The position numbers were made by a program, and so were the translations under genes. Below the pieces are notes generated by a model. That model did no database searches. It saw only the letters and a program-made list of their open reading frames with translations, and was not told the DNA's origin. A DNA stretch of 64,000 nucleotides from Schlesneria sphaerica (GTDB taxonomy: Bacteria; Planctomycetota; Planctomycetia; Planctomycetales; Planctomycetaceae). Location: assembly GCF_044336245.1 (NCBI RefSeq), contig NZ_CP172346.1:6572001-6636000 (forward strand). The letters run 5' to 3'. Positions 36,165 to 46,102 of this stretch are shown here, piece by piece (the stretch's first letter is position 1; each line of letters opens with the position of its first letter).

Positions 36165-37364
36165 TTAACGATCCGGGCCTTGCCTGACGGCCTTGACCGC
36201 CACATCGGTGATCCGACCCACGAGGGGATTGACCATACCGCGCCCATTCGGATGCAATCTGTTGCTCAGAAATATCACGAAGAGCTCCTGCTCTGGATCG
36301 ATCCAAAGCGACGTTCCGGTAAACCCACCGTGCCCAAAAGCGCGGGCAGAGAGGTCTTGACCACGGTTCGACGAATAGCGGGATTGAATGTCCCAACCGG
36401 GGCTCCTCACGTCCCGCGTCGGTTGACCATTTTTGTCGGAACCTTCGATGGAATGTGGAGCTGTCATGGCGAGCCAACTCGACTGCTTGAGAATACGACT
36501 TTGATCGTGTTGAATCCCGGCGAGTGCGTCCTGCGCGAAACGGGCCAGGTCCCGAGCCGTTGAGAACAGACCTGCGTGACCCGCAACACCGTCCATACGG
36601 TACGCCCGGGGATCGTGGACTTCTCCCTGAATCCACGATCCGTTTCGCCGCTCGGTCGGGGCTGCACGAGCCCGCAGGGACTCAGGCGGTAGATAGCCGG
36701 TTTCGTTCATCTCGAGCGGTTCATAGATGTGCTTCCTCGCGAAGTCCGACAACGAATCACCTGAGATCCGGGCCACGACTTCGCCGAGAATTTGATAGTT
36801 GACGTCCGAGTACTGGAACTTTGTTCCATTAGGGGCAATTGGGTTCAAGGCAAAGAGTCGTTCTCTGGCAACTTGCGGGCCCTGGAGATAGTCGCTTAGT
36901 GCATTGTCGGGGATCATGCCGCTGCGATGGACCATCATGTCCCGGAGCGTAATCTCGTTCTTACCTTCGCCTTCAAATTCAGGAATGTATTTCACGACGG
37001 GGTCATCGATGATGAGTTTTTGCATCTCTGCCAGTTTGAAGATACTCGTCGCGGTTGCCATTGGCTTGGTCACGGATGCCAGGTCAAAGACGGTCTCGAC
37101 CGTCATTACTTCGGAGTCAGGTTCGATTCGCTTATGGCCATACGCCTTGAGCCAGACAGTACCTGCTGGCCTGCCGATCAGCACAACACCACCGGGTAAG
37201 TGTTCTTTGCTGATGGCGTCGGCGATGAGTCGATCGATCTCGCTGAGAACTTCGTCGCTCATACCAGCCTGGGCCGGAATCAGAAGAGGACGTTCCTCTT
37301 CGGAGCGAAGCGCGGTGGCGTTGAGCGAGCTTAAAATCAGTATCAGTCGCACGAACCGGGACAC
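36165..37364 (-). CDS. Exported serine hydrolase, beta-lactamase class C fold
   Basis: A 399-aa exported protein of the beta-lactamase / penicillin-binding-like family (Pfam Beta-lactamase; EstB and AmpC relatives). A short signal peptide (LILILSSLNATAL) precedes the catalytic domain. The nucleophile motif is SVTK (FDLASVTKPMATA), the second motif is YSD (QYSDVNYQILGE) and the third is HGGFTG near the C-terminus. The start codon is GTG with AGGGGG 7 nt upstream. Such proteins act as esterases or D-peptidases as often as beta-lactamases, and the third motif is HGG rather than KTG, which argues against a true beta-lactamase. No regulator gene is adjacent. Confidence 0.87.
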   Translation of the reverse strand: MSRFVRLILILSSLNATALRSEEERPLLIPAQAGMSDEVLSEIDRLIADAISKEHLPGGVVLIGRPAGTVWLKAYGHKRIEPDSEVMTVETVFDLASVTKPMATATSIFKLAEMQKLIIDDPVVKYIPEFEGEGKNEITLRDMMVHRSGMIPDNALSDYLQGPQVARERLFALNPIAPNGTKFQYSDVNYQILGEVVARISGDSLSDFARKHIYEPLEMNETGYLPPESLRARAAPTERRNGSWIQGEVHDPRAYRMDGVAGHAGLFSTARDLARFAQDALAGIQHDQSRILKQSSWLAMTAPHSIEGSDKNGQPTRDVRSPGWDIQSRYSSNRGQDLSARAFGHGGFTGTSLWIDPEQELFVIFLSNRLHPNGRGMVNPLVGRITDVAVKAVRQGPDR

Positions 37365-38050
37365 TGTCGACCCCCTGTCAAGAAATCAAGATCGCAGACC
37401 GCGTTTGCTGGATGCCGTCAAACAAACTGATGGTGACCAGACCGGCCGAGGAAGGATCAGCATCAGTCGCCGTTCCAGAGACGGTGCAGTTTTAGTGCGT
37501 AGTCTTCGCCCGCTCAATCTGATGCGCCATCGGGTTGGTGTGTTGATCCGAGAATCCAGCAACTTCGCTGTGTATGCCGAAAGTTTTGTAGTTCGTGGGA
37601 AGGGGCATGAAACTCGGCTCCAGGACGATCCGGGATTGAAATCGAGGTCAATTGGGATGGCACGTAGGGGAGTCGGGTTTGAGTTCATTCTCGCCGCGAG
37701 GGATCTCACCTCACTGAGGAACCGGTCTGCTGAAGCATCGAAAGAATGTGTGAATTTTTGTGGATAGCGCTTTCATCGTATGAGTGCGTAAGAGAAAAAT
37801 ATGACGACTGTCGATATTGTGCCGCGAACAGCCTCTTGCTGCCGTCATGGGGAGATCAGCCGATCGGGGCTGCGACCATCTCTTGCGGCCAGACGCATGG
37901 GACGCGGTTTAAGTGAAGTTCCGTCGAGTTGCCGGGTGAGGTCATATCTCTATACTTCAGTCAGTTCCAATCGCACTTTTCGTGGGTCTGAGAGTAAACA
38001 ACTCGGTCTCAATCCGTATCTAATCCTTTCGCAACTTCGGAGCAGAGCAA
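37365..38050. other. Divergent intergenic region without supported gene
   Basis: A 686-bp gap. A 94-codon frame at 37801-38085 runs into the next gene and has unlikely composition. No RNA or repeat is recognised. Confidence 0.4.
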
Positions 38051-38674
38051 ATGGCCACGAACTTCCAATACCGTCGGCTCGATAAGAATGACGCTGCTGT
38101 GTTGCTCGTTGATCATCAGTCCGGCCTCTGCAATATCGTCGGCGATTTTTCTCCCGATGAGTTCAAGAACAACGTACTCGCTCTCGCAGATGCCGCGAAG
38201 TATTTCAATTTACCAACGATTCTGACGACGAGCTTTGAACAGGGGCCGAACGGTCCCCTCGTGCCCGAGTTGAAAGCGTTGTTTCCGGATGCTCCGTACA
38301 TCGCCCGGCCCGGCCAGATCAATGCGTGGGACAATGAAGAGTTTGTTGGAGCCGTGAAAGCGACAGGGAAGAAGCAGCTCATTATTGCTGGCGTGGTGAC
38401 GGAAGTTTGTGTCGCATTTCCCGCCTTGTCAGCGCTCGAAGCTGGATATGAGGTGTTTGTCGTGACCGACGCGTCAGGGACCTTCAATCTGACCACTCGG
38501 AATGCTGCCTGGTCACGAATGGAAGCCGCCGGAGCTCAACTGATGAGCTGGTTTGGAATCGCCTGTGAACTGCATCGGGACTGGCGCAACGACGTCGATG
38601 GACTGGGGACGTTGTTCTCCAATCATCTTCCCGCCTATCGAAACCTGATCACCAGTTACAATATTCGGAAGTAG
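38051..38674 (+). CDS. Isochorismatase-family hydrolase (YcaC-like)
   Basis: A 207-aa cysteine hydrolase. The catalytic triad is visible: Asp in VLLVDHQSGL, Lys in ELKALFPD region, and Cys in GVVTEVCVAFPAL with the family's cis-peptide next to it. SMART features such as TILTTSFEQGPNGPLVPEL and RPGQINAWDNEEFV fit the YcaC subgroup, whose members form octamers and have no assigned substrate. GGAG lies 9 nt before the ATG. It is probably a single-gene transcript. Confidence 0.88.
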   Translation: MATNFQYRRLDKNDAAVLLVDHQSGLCNIVGDFSPDEFKNNVLALADAAKYFNLPTILTTSFEQGPNGPLVPELKALFPDAPYIARPGQINAWDNEEFVGAVKATGKKQLIIAGVVTEVCVAFPALSALEAGYEVFVVTDASGTFNLTTRNAAWSRMEAAGAQLMSWFGIACELHRDWRNDVDGLGTLFSNHLPAYRNLITSYNIRK

Positions 38675-38884
38675 TGGTGAACTGCTCGATGAGTTGAAGT
38701 CGAGTTGTTGTGACTTCGTAACGGGTCCGTTTCAATGATGTGATTCAGCCGGCGACTCAAGGTGAATTGTTTCAAGACACCGCTTCAGCATGTACGGTCG
38801 CCGTGCTCTAACGTACAAGTCATGTTGGGTGCCATGACCTCGGCAGTCAGGTTTGAAAACCTCTGATTGTCACTGAAACGCAGT

Positions 38885-39754
38885 CTATGGGGCGAATTTC
38901 ATGTCGTTTCTGTGCGAGGTCGGCCAGGTTTCTCGTGCTGTACGGAGCAATTGGGCAAGTTGTCCATGACGGGCATATTCAGCCCAGCCGTCAGGAGTGT
39001 TTTGGACCTTCGTGTCGCAGATGGTCGGATCGGCTCCTTGAGAGAGCAGCCATTCGACCAATTCTCGACGATTATTGAGCGCTGCGTAGTGCAGCGGCGT
39101 CCCGGCGAAGTCAAATCCAGCAGGAATCGAATTGATTTCTGCACCATGAGTGATGAGTTCGTTCGCTGAATCAAGCTGGCCCCACGCGCAAGCGTAGATC
39201 AAGGCGTGGTTGGTGATCTGTTGGGGATCGCTGCGGCTCGTGGGTTCGATTGAATTTCCAAACGGCCAGGCGACTTCGCCTGCTGTCTCGACGATCAGGC
39301 CCGCGTCACCGAAACAGCGTCGGATTCCGTCGAGATGTCCGAGTGCGGCATACTTGCGAATGTTGTCGATCGGTGCACCATGTTTCACAAGAAGCTCAAC
39401 AGAATCCGCATGACCCCAGTAAAGGGCCTCATCGAGTGGAGACCAGCGTCGATCCCCTGCGATGGGAACCCCCAGGTCCAGAAGTGTCGTGATGGCCGTC
39501 GTATTGTTGATGCTCGCCGCGGCAGTCAAGGCTTCGGTCAGCTCCGCACCCTGTTCCGAAAAAAGACGAATCAACCGGTTCAGCTCGCGGCGGGCCGGCA
39601 TCTCCAGCACAAGGCAACATAAGAGTGTCGGATGATCTCCTGCACTCAGCGATCGATCAGTGGCCAGGGTGGAATCGGCACGTATCAACTGTTCCAGCTC
39701 TTCTGGCTGGTCGGCGCGAATCGCAGCTTGTGCGGGCAGAAACTTCGCATCCAT
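38885..39754 (-). CDS. Ankyrin-repeat protein
   Basis: A 289-aa soluble protein built of ankyrin repeats, with no signal peptide. Recognisable units are SPLDEALYWGHADSVELLVK with HGAPID, ALIYACAWGQLDSANELITH with GAEIN, and TPLHYAALNNRRELVEWLLS with QGADPTICD. Such proteins mediate protein-protein contact; the partner is unknown. The N-terminal 60 residues are more diverged. Confidence 0.87.
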   Translation of the reverse strand: MDAKFLPAQAAIRADQPEELEQLIRADSTLATDRSLSAGDHPTLLCCLVLEMPARRELNRLIRLFSEQGAELTEALTAAASINNTTAITTLLDLGVPIAGDRRWSPLDEALYWGHADSVELLVKHGAPIDNIRKYAALGHLDGIRRCFGDAGLIVETAGEVAWPFGNSIEPTSRSDPQQITNHALIYACAWGQLDSANELITHGAEINSIPAGFDFAGTPLHYAALNNRRELVEWLLSQGADPTICDTKVQNTPDGWAEYARHGQLAQLLRTARETWPTSHRNDMKFAP

Positions 39755-39957
39755 TCAAATCCCCAACTACTAACGAGGTTTTGGCATGAACTAAGTTGCA
39801 GGATTGGCAGCCTGCCGAGAATGATTTCATGCTAACAGACCGCGTGATGGCCTTCGATGGTGACGTATCGAGCGACGGACGTCGCGAGGTACCGGAAAAC
39901 TCTAAATCTGGAAGCGAAGCCAGGGGGTAACCTCTGAGGGGGCGGTCGTGCGGGAGC

Positions 39958-40545
39958 TTAGATTGCGTCGATGACAATCCACGCGGGGGCTTGTCCGCGG
40001 GCCTTCACGTTCCAGATGACGTCGGGTACGGTGGGATTAAAGTTCCAACTAAATACGTGGATCTGGTTTGGCTGCAGTGAAGAGAGCGTCCATTTTTCCG
40101 CCTGATGCCACAACTGAATCAGGGATTTGTTTAGGACCCACACGCGGACGTTGACCGGTTGACGCCGATTGGTCACGTTCTTCAGGGTCAGATTACAACG
40201 CTTTTCGCGAAACTCGATCCGGTGGGCAATCCCGTGTTCGAGCAAAATTTCGTTCGTCGTAAACTTGACGATTCGCCGCTTGTCTCCTGACGGCGGGGCA
40301 TGAGGAAACAGATTGACCGGTATGCCGATAGTGATACTCCTGGCGTTCCAAGACCCGATACGGACAATGGGATCGATAGGCTAGCGAGGGATAACCGTGG
40401 TCGCAACGAATTCTGTGACTTTTGACGCAATGTGCATGAGGCGGAATCGCCGGGCAGTCTTCCAAGGAGGGATGTGCAAGTCCGCAGGATTCGCCGTCGC
40501 TCGCGGGACATGGGAGAGGCCATCCTCGGTTGCCTGGTGAACCAT
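39958..40545 (-). pseudogene. Hypothetical gene interrupted by one in-frame amber codon
   Basis: On the minus strand one reading frame is open from about 40590 to 39958 except for a TAG at 40381-40383. Before it the residues read MVHQATEDGLSHVPRATANP and end TEFVATTVIPR; after it they read PIDPIVRIGSWNARSITIGI and continue for 130 codons with clear protein character, including FTTNEILLEHGIAHRIEFRE and CNLTLKNVTNRRQPVNVRVW. The second part has no ATG near its start; a TTG at 40245 is the only common start. I do not recognise the family; the second part looks beta-rich. Either a nonsense mutation or two genes is possible. Confidence 0.42.
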
Positions 40546-40793
40546 GTACCGGCGAGTGTTAAGTGCAGGCAACTGAGTATCGGAATGGACACAAAACGGG
40601 AGTGGTCACTGCGAACCACGATTGGACGAGCGACGAAGCTATGGTAACATCCTTTCCTCTGCTTGCTGGCTTCTGCACGTGGCAGCGTTCCGTTGAGCAA
40701 CATGAGAGCCGTATTGAGATTCAGCGATCCGTCTGCTTCTCACTTCCTGCCGAGCGGTCATTGTCAATTTCGGGGACATTCGAGCGTTTACCG

Positions 40794-41420
40794 ATGAACC
40801 AAGGTGAAACCACTGTTGCTGTTCAGCGCTATCTGGTTGAATTGGCTCGACTCAGTGGTGATGCTCCTGCCGATCCGATCATTCGAAGTCTGATCGATAG
40901 TTCGGTCAGTCGTCTGCACTTGTTATGTCGTTCGCTGCTGGTTCGCAGTTACCCGCGATTGACCCGGCCGCCGATGAACCTGCAGACGGAAGAACTGCTG
41001 AGTTCCGTGGTCGATCGGTTGCTGAAAGCCATGCAGGAAGTGCGCCCGACCTCCGTGCGACAGTTCTTCGCGCTGGCCAATCAGCACATGCGGTGGGAAC
41101 TGAATGATTTGGCGCGGCGGCTCGACGACCGCTCACAAGCGCTGGGATTGCAAGACGATTTCGTCATGTCACCCGAATCGAGCGTCTCGCAGTTGACACC
41201 TAACGCCAGGCGGATGCTCGAAGCAATCGAAGTGCTTCCCGAGGACGAACGGGAAGTCTTCAGTCTGGTCCGAATTCAGGGAATGACGCACCCGGAAGTC
41301 GCGGAGATTCTGGGGACTTCCACCAAAACGGTGCAGCGCCGACTGAATCGCAGTTTGATCCTGCTTTACGAAAAACTGGGTGATTTGAATCCTTCCGCTG
41401 CACCGCTGAGTGGAAGCTGA
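40794..41420 (+). CDS. ECF-type RNA polymerase sigma factor
   Basis: A 208-aa sigma-70 family protein of the extracytoplasmic-function type. Region 2 lies around LLCRSLLVRSYPRLTRPPMN and TEELLSSVVDRLLKAMQEV; region 4 is clear at the C-terminus (VLPEDEREVFSLVRIQGMTH, then EVAEILGTSTKTVQRRLNRS). The start at 40794 is selected because the family begins here; the open frame continues upstream to 40563 without homology. A Pkn-type Ser/Thr kinase gene follows after 74 bp, the classic planctomycete ECF-kinase pairing, in which the kinase is thought to control the sigma factor. Confidence 0.87.
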   Translation: MNQGETTVAVQRYLVELARLSGDAPADPIIRSLIDSSVSRLHLLCRSLLVRSYPRLTRPPMNLQTEELLSSVVDRLLKAMQEVRPTSVRQFFALANQHMRWELNDLARRLDDRSQALGLQDDFVMSPESSVSQLTPNARRMLEAIEVLPEDEREVFSLVRIQGMTHPEVAEILGTSTKTVQRRLNRSLILLYEKLGDLNPSAAPLSGS

Positions 41421-41494
41421 ATCGAAGCCCGCAAGTCACGACCGAAAGTGGAACGCCCCCCTACCCTGCTACCCTGAGATCCTGGGAGTCTGCT

Positions 41495-43810
41495 TTGTCG
41501 AATGACTCACAAATCAATGAATTGATTGAAGAGATTCTCGACTCGGATCGGACACCCGAAGAAGTCTGTGTCGAACTTCCGGATTTGCTGGGGGAAGTCA
41601 AAGCACGCCTGCGGAAAGTACGAGCTTTTGAAGCCGAGCTCGATTCGCTTTTTCCGTCAACGGCGATTGAAGAGAGTACGTCCCCGGTAAATCTCGGCGA
41701 GACGGGGCTCCCCAGAATCCCGGGTTACGAAGTTCAAGCTGTGCTTGGCGCGGGAGGAATGGGGGTTGTCTATAAGGCCGTGCACCTGCAATTAAATCGG
41801 GTGGTCGCGCTAAAAATGCTGCTGTCGGGACAGTATGCCAGTCGGCAGGAGCACGCAAGATTTCTGCGCGAGGCTGAGGCGGTTGCGCGGCTAAAGCATC
41901 AGAACATTGTTCAGATTTACGACATTGGCGATGTTGACGGGCGGCCCTATTTTACGATGGAGTACATAGAGGGGGGCAATCTCTCAGAGAAGATTGCTCG
42001 TTCACCCCGACCCGTGACCGAGTCTGCGCAGATGATCGCGACTTTGGCGAATGCGGTCCATGCGGCCCACCAGTCTGAAATCATTCATCGTGACATCAAG
42101 CCGGCGAATGTCCTGCTGAATAGAGACGGTACTCCCAAGATCAATGATTTCGGACTGGCGCGGCGTCTTAATACGGACGATGGACTCACGCATACAGGTG
42201 CCCGGATGGGAACGCCCAGCTACATGGCTCCCGAACAGATGACGGGCGATCCGACCGCCGTCGGCCCCGCAATCGACATCTTCGCCTTGGGGGCGATCCT
42301 CTACGAAATGCTGACGGGTGAGCCCCCCTTCAAGGGGACCACTCTCTCAGACACGGAGCGCCGTCTGACAAGTGTCGATCCTGATCCGCCGTCGCGCCGA
42401 AATGCGAAAGTGCCGCGAGACCTGGAAACGATCTGCTTGAAATGTCTGGAGAAAGACCCCATACGGCGATTTGCGACGGCAGGCGAGTTGGCTGAAGACC
42501 TTGCTCGATTTCTCAGGCATGAACCGATTCGAGCACGACCCGTCAGTCGAATCGAGCGGTGTGCTCGCTGGATTCGTCGTAACCCCTTGCCTACCACTCT
42601 TGCGGTTACGGGGATTTTGTTGATTGGACTGATCATCATCGACTCGCTCCAAAATGGGGCACTCGTTGCGAGTCGACTTGCAGAAAAAAGCCGGTTGACG
42701 GCTCGCTTGGAATCGGGGGTGCAACTGATTCAGGAGGGACGATTGGCCGAGGCACGTGCCATTCTGGAGAAGCTTGGAGACGGGGGATCAGGTGATTTGA
42801 GGCAGCGGATCGACCAGGCTGTTTCGGATCTATCTCTGGTAGAGAACCTCGATTCCGCAGGAACCAAGCGATCTATGGTGCTCAAGGAAACTGACGGTGA
42901 CCGCGTGAATCGTCTGAATGCGGCTGCGAACTATGCCACATTGTTTTCCATGGCGGGGTTGGGAGACGTCGGGGCAGAGTCGAAGCAGGCCGGACAACGG
43001 ATTCGCAGCTCTGAAATTCGATCACTTCTGGTGACATTTCTCGAAGACTGGTCCGTGTGTGAAGTGGATGCCCGCAAGAGACGATGGGTGCTGGAAGTAA
43101 TTCGAGAAGCTGATATCGCACCTTCGTCCTGGAGTCTGCGTTTACGCGATCCAGAGAACTGGAATCACGTTGACGCGCTTCAAACACTTGAGCAATCTGC
43201 CCCGGAAGCAGGGCGACCTGTGCAATCATTGAGGGTTCTGGGTGATCGAATGGAGGCGGCTGGTCTGGATACGGTTCCGTTCCTGACACAAGTTCAGGAT
43301 GATCACCCTGACAGCTTTCTGGCGAATCTGGTCTTGGCAAATTCCCTGCATTCGGTCAACGCCCCGGAGGCAATTCGGTTCTACCAGGCGGCACTCGCCA
43401 TTCGTCCCAAGTCGGCGACGGCACATAATAATCTGGGAGTGGCACTTTCCATTCTGGGGCGATCAACGGAGGCTCTCAGCCACTATAAGCACGCACTCGA
43501 AACCGACCTGAAGTCGGTATCGATTCCGTATAACATGGGACTGGAATTGCTGGAGTCGGGGCGTGCGCCAGAAGCGATTCCTTATCTGGAAACTGCCACT
43601 CGCCTGGCACCAGCACTGTATGAGACCTACGTGCATCTGGCGACGGCCCTCCTCGAGGTTGGCCGTCCGTCCGATGCCCGTGATTTGCTGGAATCAATCC
43701 TCACTGCGACACCATCCGGGTCAGCCGTCAGGAGTCGACTCGATCAATTACTGGAGCAATGTCAGCAGGCTCTGTCTCTTCCTCCCGATCGAACTCTGGA
43801 TCCGCACTGA
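41495..43810 (+). CDS. Membrane Ser/Thr protein kinase with C-terminal TPRs
   Basis: A 771-aa eukaryotic-like kinase. The kinase domain spans residues about 78-345 with GAGGMGVVYKAVH (glycine loop), VVALKML (ATP lysine), HRDIKPANVLLN (catalytic loop) and NDFGLARRL (DFG). One transmembrane helix (TTLAVTGILLIGLIIIDSLQ, near 365-384) leads to an extracytoplasmic part with TPR motifs in the last 170 residues (SATAHNNLGVALSILGRSTE, ALSHYKHALE). The start is TTG at 41495 with GGGAG 8 nt upstream; no ATG fits. The gene lies 74 bp after the ECF sigma factor, and the two are likely cotranscribed and functionally linked. Confidence 0.92.
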   Translation: MSNDSQINELIEEILDSDRTPEEVCVELPDLLGEVKARLRKVRAFEAELDSLFPSTAIEESTSPVNLGETGLPRIPGYEVQAVLGAGGMGVVYKAVHLQLNRVVALKMLLSGQYASRQEHARFLREAEAVARLKHQNIVQIYDIGDVDGRPYFTMEYIEGGNLSEKIARSPRPVTESAQMIATLANAVHAAHQSEIIHRDIKPANVLLNRDGTPKINDFGLARRLNTDDGLTHTGARMGTPSYMAPEQMTGDPTAVGPAIDIFALGAILYEMLTGEPPFKGTTLSDTERRLTSVDPDPPSRRNAKVPRDLETICLKCLEKDPIRRFATAGELAEDLARFLRHEPIRARPVSRIERCARWIRRNPLPTTLAVTGILLIGLIIIDSLQNGALVASRLAEKSRLTARLESGVQLIQEGRLAEARAILEKLGDGGSGDLRQRIDQAVSDLSLVENLDSAGTKRSMVLKETDGDRVNRLNAAANYATLFSMAGLGDVGAESKQAGQRIRSSEIRSLLVTFLEDWSVCEVDARKRRWVLEVIREADIAPSSWSLRLRDPENWNHVDALQTLEQSAPEAGRPVQSLRVLGDRMEAAGLDTVPFLTQVQDDHPDSFLANLVLANSLHSVNAPEAIRFYQAALAIRPKSATAHNNLGVALSILGRSTEALSHYKHALETDLKSVSIPYNMGLELLESGRAPEAIPYLETATRLAPALYETYVHLATALLEVGRPSDARDLLESILTATPSGSAVRSRLDQLLEQCQQALSLPPDRTLDPH

Positions 43811-44156
43811 TCGCGCATGCGAACGCCGGTCAGAGATCCGGGTTTGTTTGGGGGGCCAACACCCGTTCACTGTGTGGGAAGCCGGAGAACTGATGCCATG
43901 CATTGGCCCATTCATCGAGAGGGCCCTCGAGCAACTTCTGGCGGCCGAAGTTCAGAAGGTCCTTCTCTTGAGCGCAAACCACCGTGCTGACCCGAATTTC
44001 TTAGAATTGGCACGGAGATTGAACAGGTTGCGGGGCTTACTAGGAAGATGTACCCCGCGGGAAGGATGAGAATCGGGATTGTGAGCGTTTTCGCTCGCTT
44101 GATTGCTGATCGCCTGCCATTACCGAGCCGGGGCACACGTTCAGGGAGTCGATTCC
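43811..44156. other. Intergenic before hybrid histidine kinase
   Basis: A 346-bp gap. A plus-strand frame at 43563-44069 overlaps the kinase gene in another frame and is a shadow. No regulatory element is identified. Confidence 0.4.
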
Positions 44157-45881
44157 ATGGATAACAACGCTGATCTCGAATCGTCCACATCGAAGAAGGG
44201 AACCAATCCTGATCAACCATCGCTCAAATTCGTCAAGAAGCGTGCGGGTGAGGCAATGAGCGACGACCAATCTCACCCAGGTGCTCTGGACCATCGGACA
44301 AAGGATCTGGAGCACCCCCTCCATGATGTGACAGGCGACGTCAAAACCGAATTAAAGGATTCTCGATTACTCGCGCTGGCAGGCGAGATCATTTCCACGA
44401 TTCAACAGCCGTACGTGATTCTGGATCGGGAACTGCGGTTGCGACTCGGGAACTCGGCATTCCATGCCAACTTTTCCGTCGACGAGAAAGATGCCCGGAA
44501 TGAGGTTCTGTTTCGTCTTGCGAATGGGCAATGGGATCTACCCCCCGTCCGATCCATGTTGGAACGCGTTCTCAAACAACGTGAGCCAGTAGATAACATT
44601 CAGGTTGAGTACGTTTCGCCGCAGGCACAAAGGTGTACTGTACGAATGACCGCTCGTCCGTTTCCAGTGGATGCCGATCGCCTTGATCTGGTGTTGCTCG
44701 CGATTGAGATAGTCAATGTGGACTCAACAAGTCAGGCATTCGACGTCACAGGTGAGCGACCGAGTGAACTCGGGATGCAGACTCCGCAGAAGGACGAATT
44801 TCTTGCACTGTTGAGCCACGAATTACGAAATCCGATGGCCCCCATTGCCAGTGCCCTCGAACTTCTGGGACTTCAACCCAATGAAAGCAAGACTCAGCAG
44901 CATGCACGAGCAATCATCGAACGACAGGTCAGACAATTAAAGCGGGTAATCGACGATTTGCAGGAGGTCTCTCGCATGTCGAGAGGGGCCATTCAGATTG
45001 AGAAGGTTCGCTGCCCCCTACGCGAAATTGTCGACAACGCTATCGAAGATGTCCGTCCGCTTCTGGAACAATTCGGCCATCAGTTGGAAACGTCCATTCA
45101 ACCACATTCGATCTGGCTGGAGGCTGACCCTGCACGGTTAGAACAAGTTCTTGCCAACCTCCTTTCCAACGCTGCAAAATTTACGAACCCCGGTGGAAGA
45201 GTGTCTTTGACCGTGAGGGCTACTGGGGACCAATGCGAAATTCACGTCGTCGATACGGGCGTCGGGATAGAACCTGAATTAATGCCTCGAATTTTCGATT
45301 CGTTTACTACGGGGAATCGGCTGCACGACCGAACCAACGGCGGCTTAGGGATTGGTTTGTCACTGGCCAAGCGACTGGTGGAACTACATGGTGGCCGAAT
45401 CAATGTCATTAGTGCCCCGGGTCAAGGAAGTGACTTCGGATTTTTCCTGCCGTTATCCGCTTCGCCTCAGCACCGGGTGGTGGTGCGCGGTAAGGAATCG
45501 AAGGGACGAGTGGATTCGTCCCTGAAGGTGATGATCGTCGATGACAACGAAGATGGTGCGCAGACGCTGGGAATGCTGTTATTGCAGTTGGGCTATGAAG
45601 CGCTGACGGTGCACGATGGTCCGACATCGATTGAAGCGGCTCTCGATTACCGCCCCGACGTCATCATACTTGATATAGGACTGCCCGGACTGAACGGGTA
45701 CGAGGTGGCCAAGAAGTTGCGGCAACAGCCTGAGTTTGAAAAAGTGTTGATCGTGGCGATGACCGGTTACGGCGACGACAATGACCGACAAAGATCAATC
45801 GAATCGGGCATTAATCATCATTTGATCAAGCCATCTGACTTGGAAAAGCTCCAGCGGATACTCGACGAAGTTGAGCGGTAA
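44157..45881 (+). CDS. Soluble hybrid histidine kinase (PAS-HisKA-HATPase-REC)
   Basis: A 574-aa cytoplasmic sensor kinase without transmembrane helices. A PAS-like domain (ISTIQQPYVILDRELRLRLG, residues about 80-180) is followed by HisKA with LLSHELRNPMAPIASAL (phospho-His near residue 221), an ATPase domain (N box LANLLSNAAKFTNPGG, G1 VDTGVGIEPELM, G2 GGLGIGLSLAKRLV) and a C-terminal receiver from about residue 456: MIVDDNEDGAQ, phospho-Asp in VIILDIGLPGLNG, Thr in AMTGYG and Lys in LIKPSD. AGGGAG lies 8 nt before the ATG. It lacks a DNA-binding output, so a separate phosphotransfer partner is needed. The next gene is a degenerate receiver on the other strand. Confidence 0.92.
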   Translation: MDNNADLESSTSKKGTNPDQPSLKFVKKRAGEAMSDDQSHPGALDHRTKDLEHPLHDVTGDVKTELKDSRLLALAGEIISTIQQPYVILDRELRLRLGNSAFHANFSVDEKDARNEVLFRLANGQWDLPPVRSMLERVLKQREPVDNIQVEYVSPQAQRCTVRMTARPFPVDADRLDLVLLAIEIVNVDSTSQAFDVTGERPSELGMQTPQKDEFLALLSHELRNPMAPIASALELLGLQPNESKTQQHARAIIERQVRQLKRVIDDLQEVSRMSRGAIQIEKVRCPLREIVDNAIEDVRPLLEQFGHQLETSIQPHSIWLEADPARLEQVLANLLSNAAKFTNPGGRVSLTVRATGDQCEIHVVDTGVGIEPELMPRIFDSFTTGNRLHDRTNGGLGIGLSLAKRLVELHGGRINVISAPGQGSDFGFFLPLSASPQHRVVVRGKESKGRVDSSLKVMIVDDNEDGAQTLGMLLLQLGYEALTVHDGPTSIEAALDYRPDVIILDIGLPGLNGYEVAKKLRQQPEFEKVLIVAMTGYGDDNDRQRSIESGINHHLIKPSDLEKLQRILDEVER

Positions 45882-46102
45882 TCGTATGGCCGTCGGTCCG
45901 GCGGACGTACGCTCGTCAGGTTGACGGACAGGATGGACGTGTCAATGACCCGAGTTCGCGCTGACAGTGCCTTCACGCCACGTGTGGGCCGCGACGATTC
46001 GGGACTATTGAGGAAGGGGTAGTTTGATCTCTGCGAAGACGCAGCGAGGTACTGTCGTCTCAGCAGAGATCTATTACCTGTTTACAGCCGAATCCGCTGC
46101 TG

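Noticed and set aside
43563..44069. 168-codon plus-strand frame overlapping the Ser/Thr kinase 3' end
   Set aside because: It runs in another frame of the TPR-coding region and has no domain.
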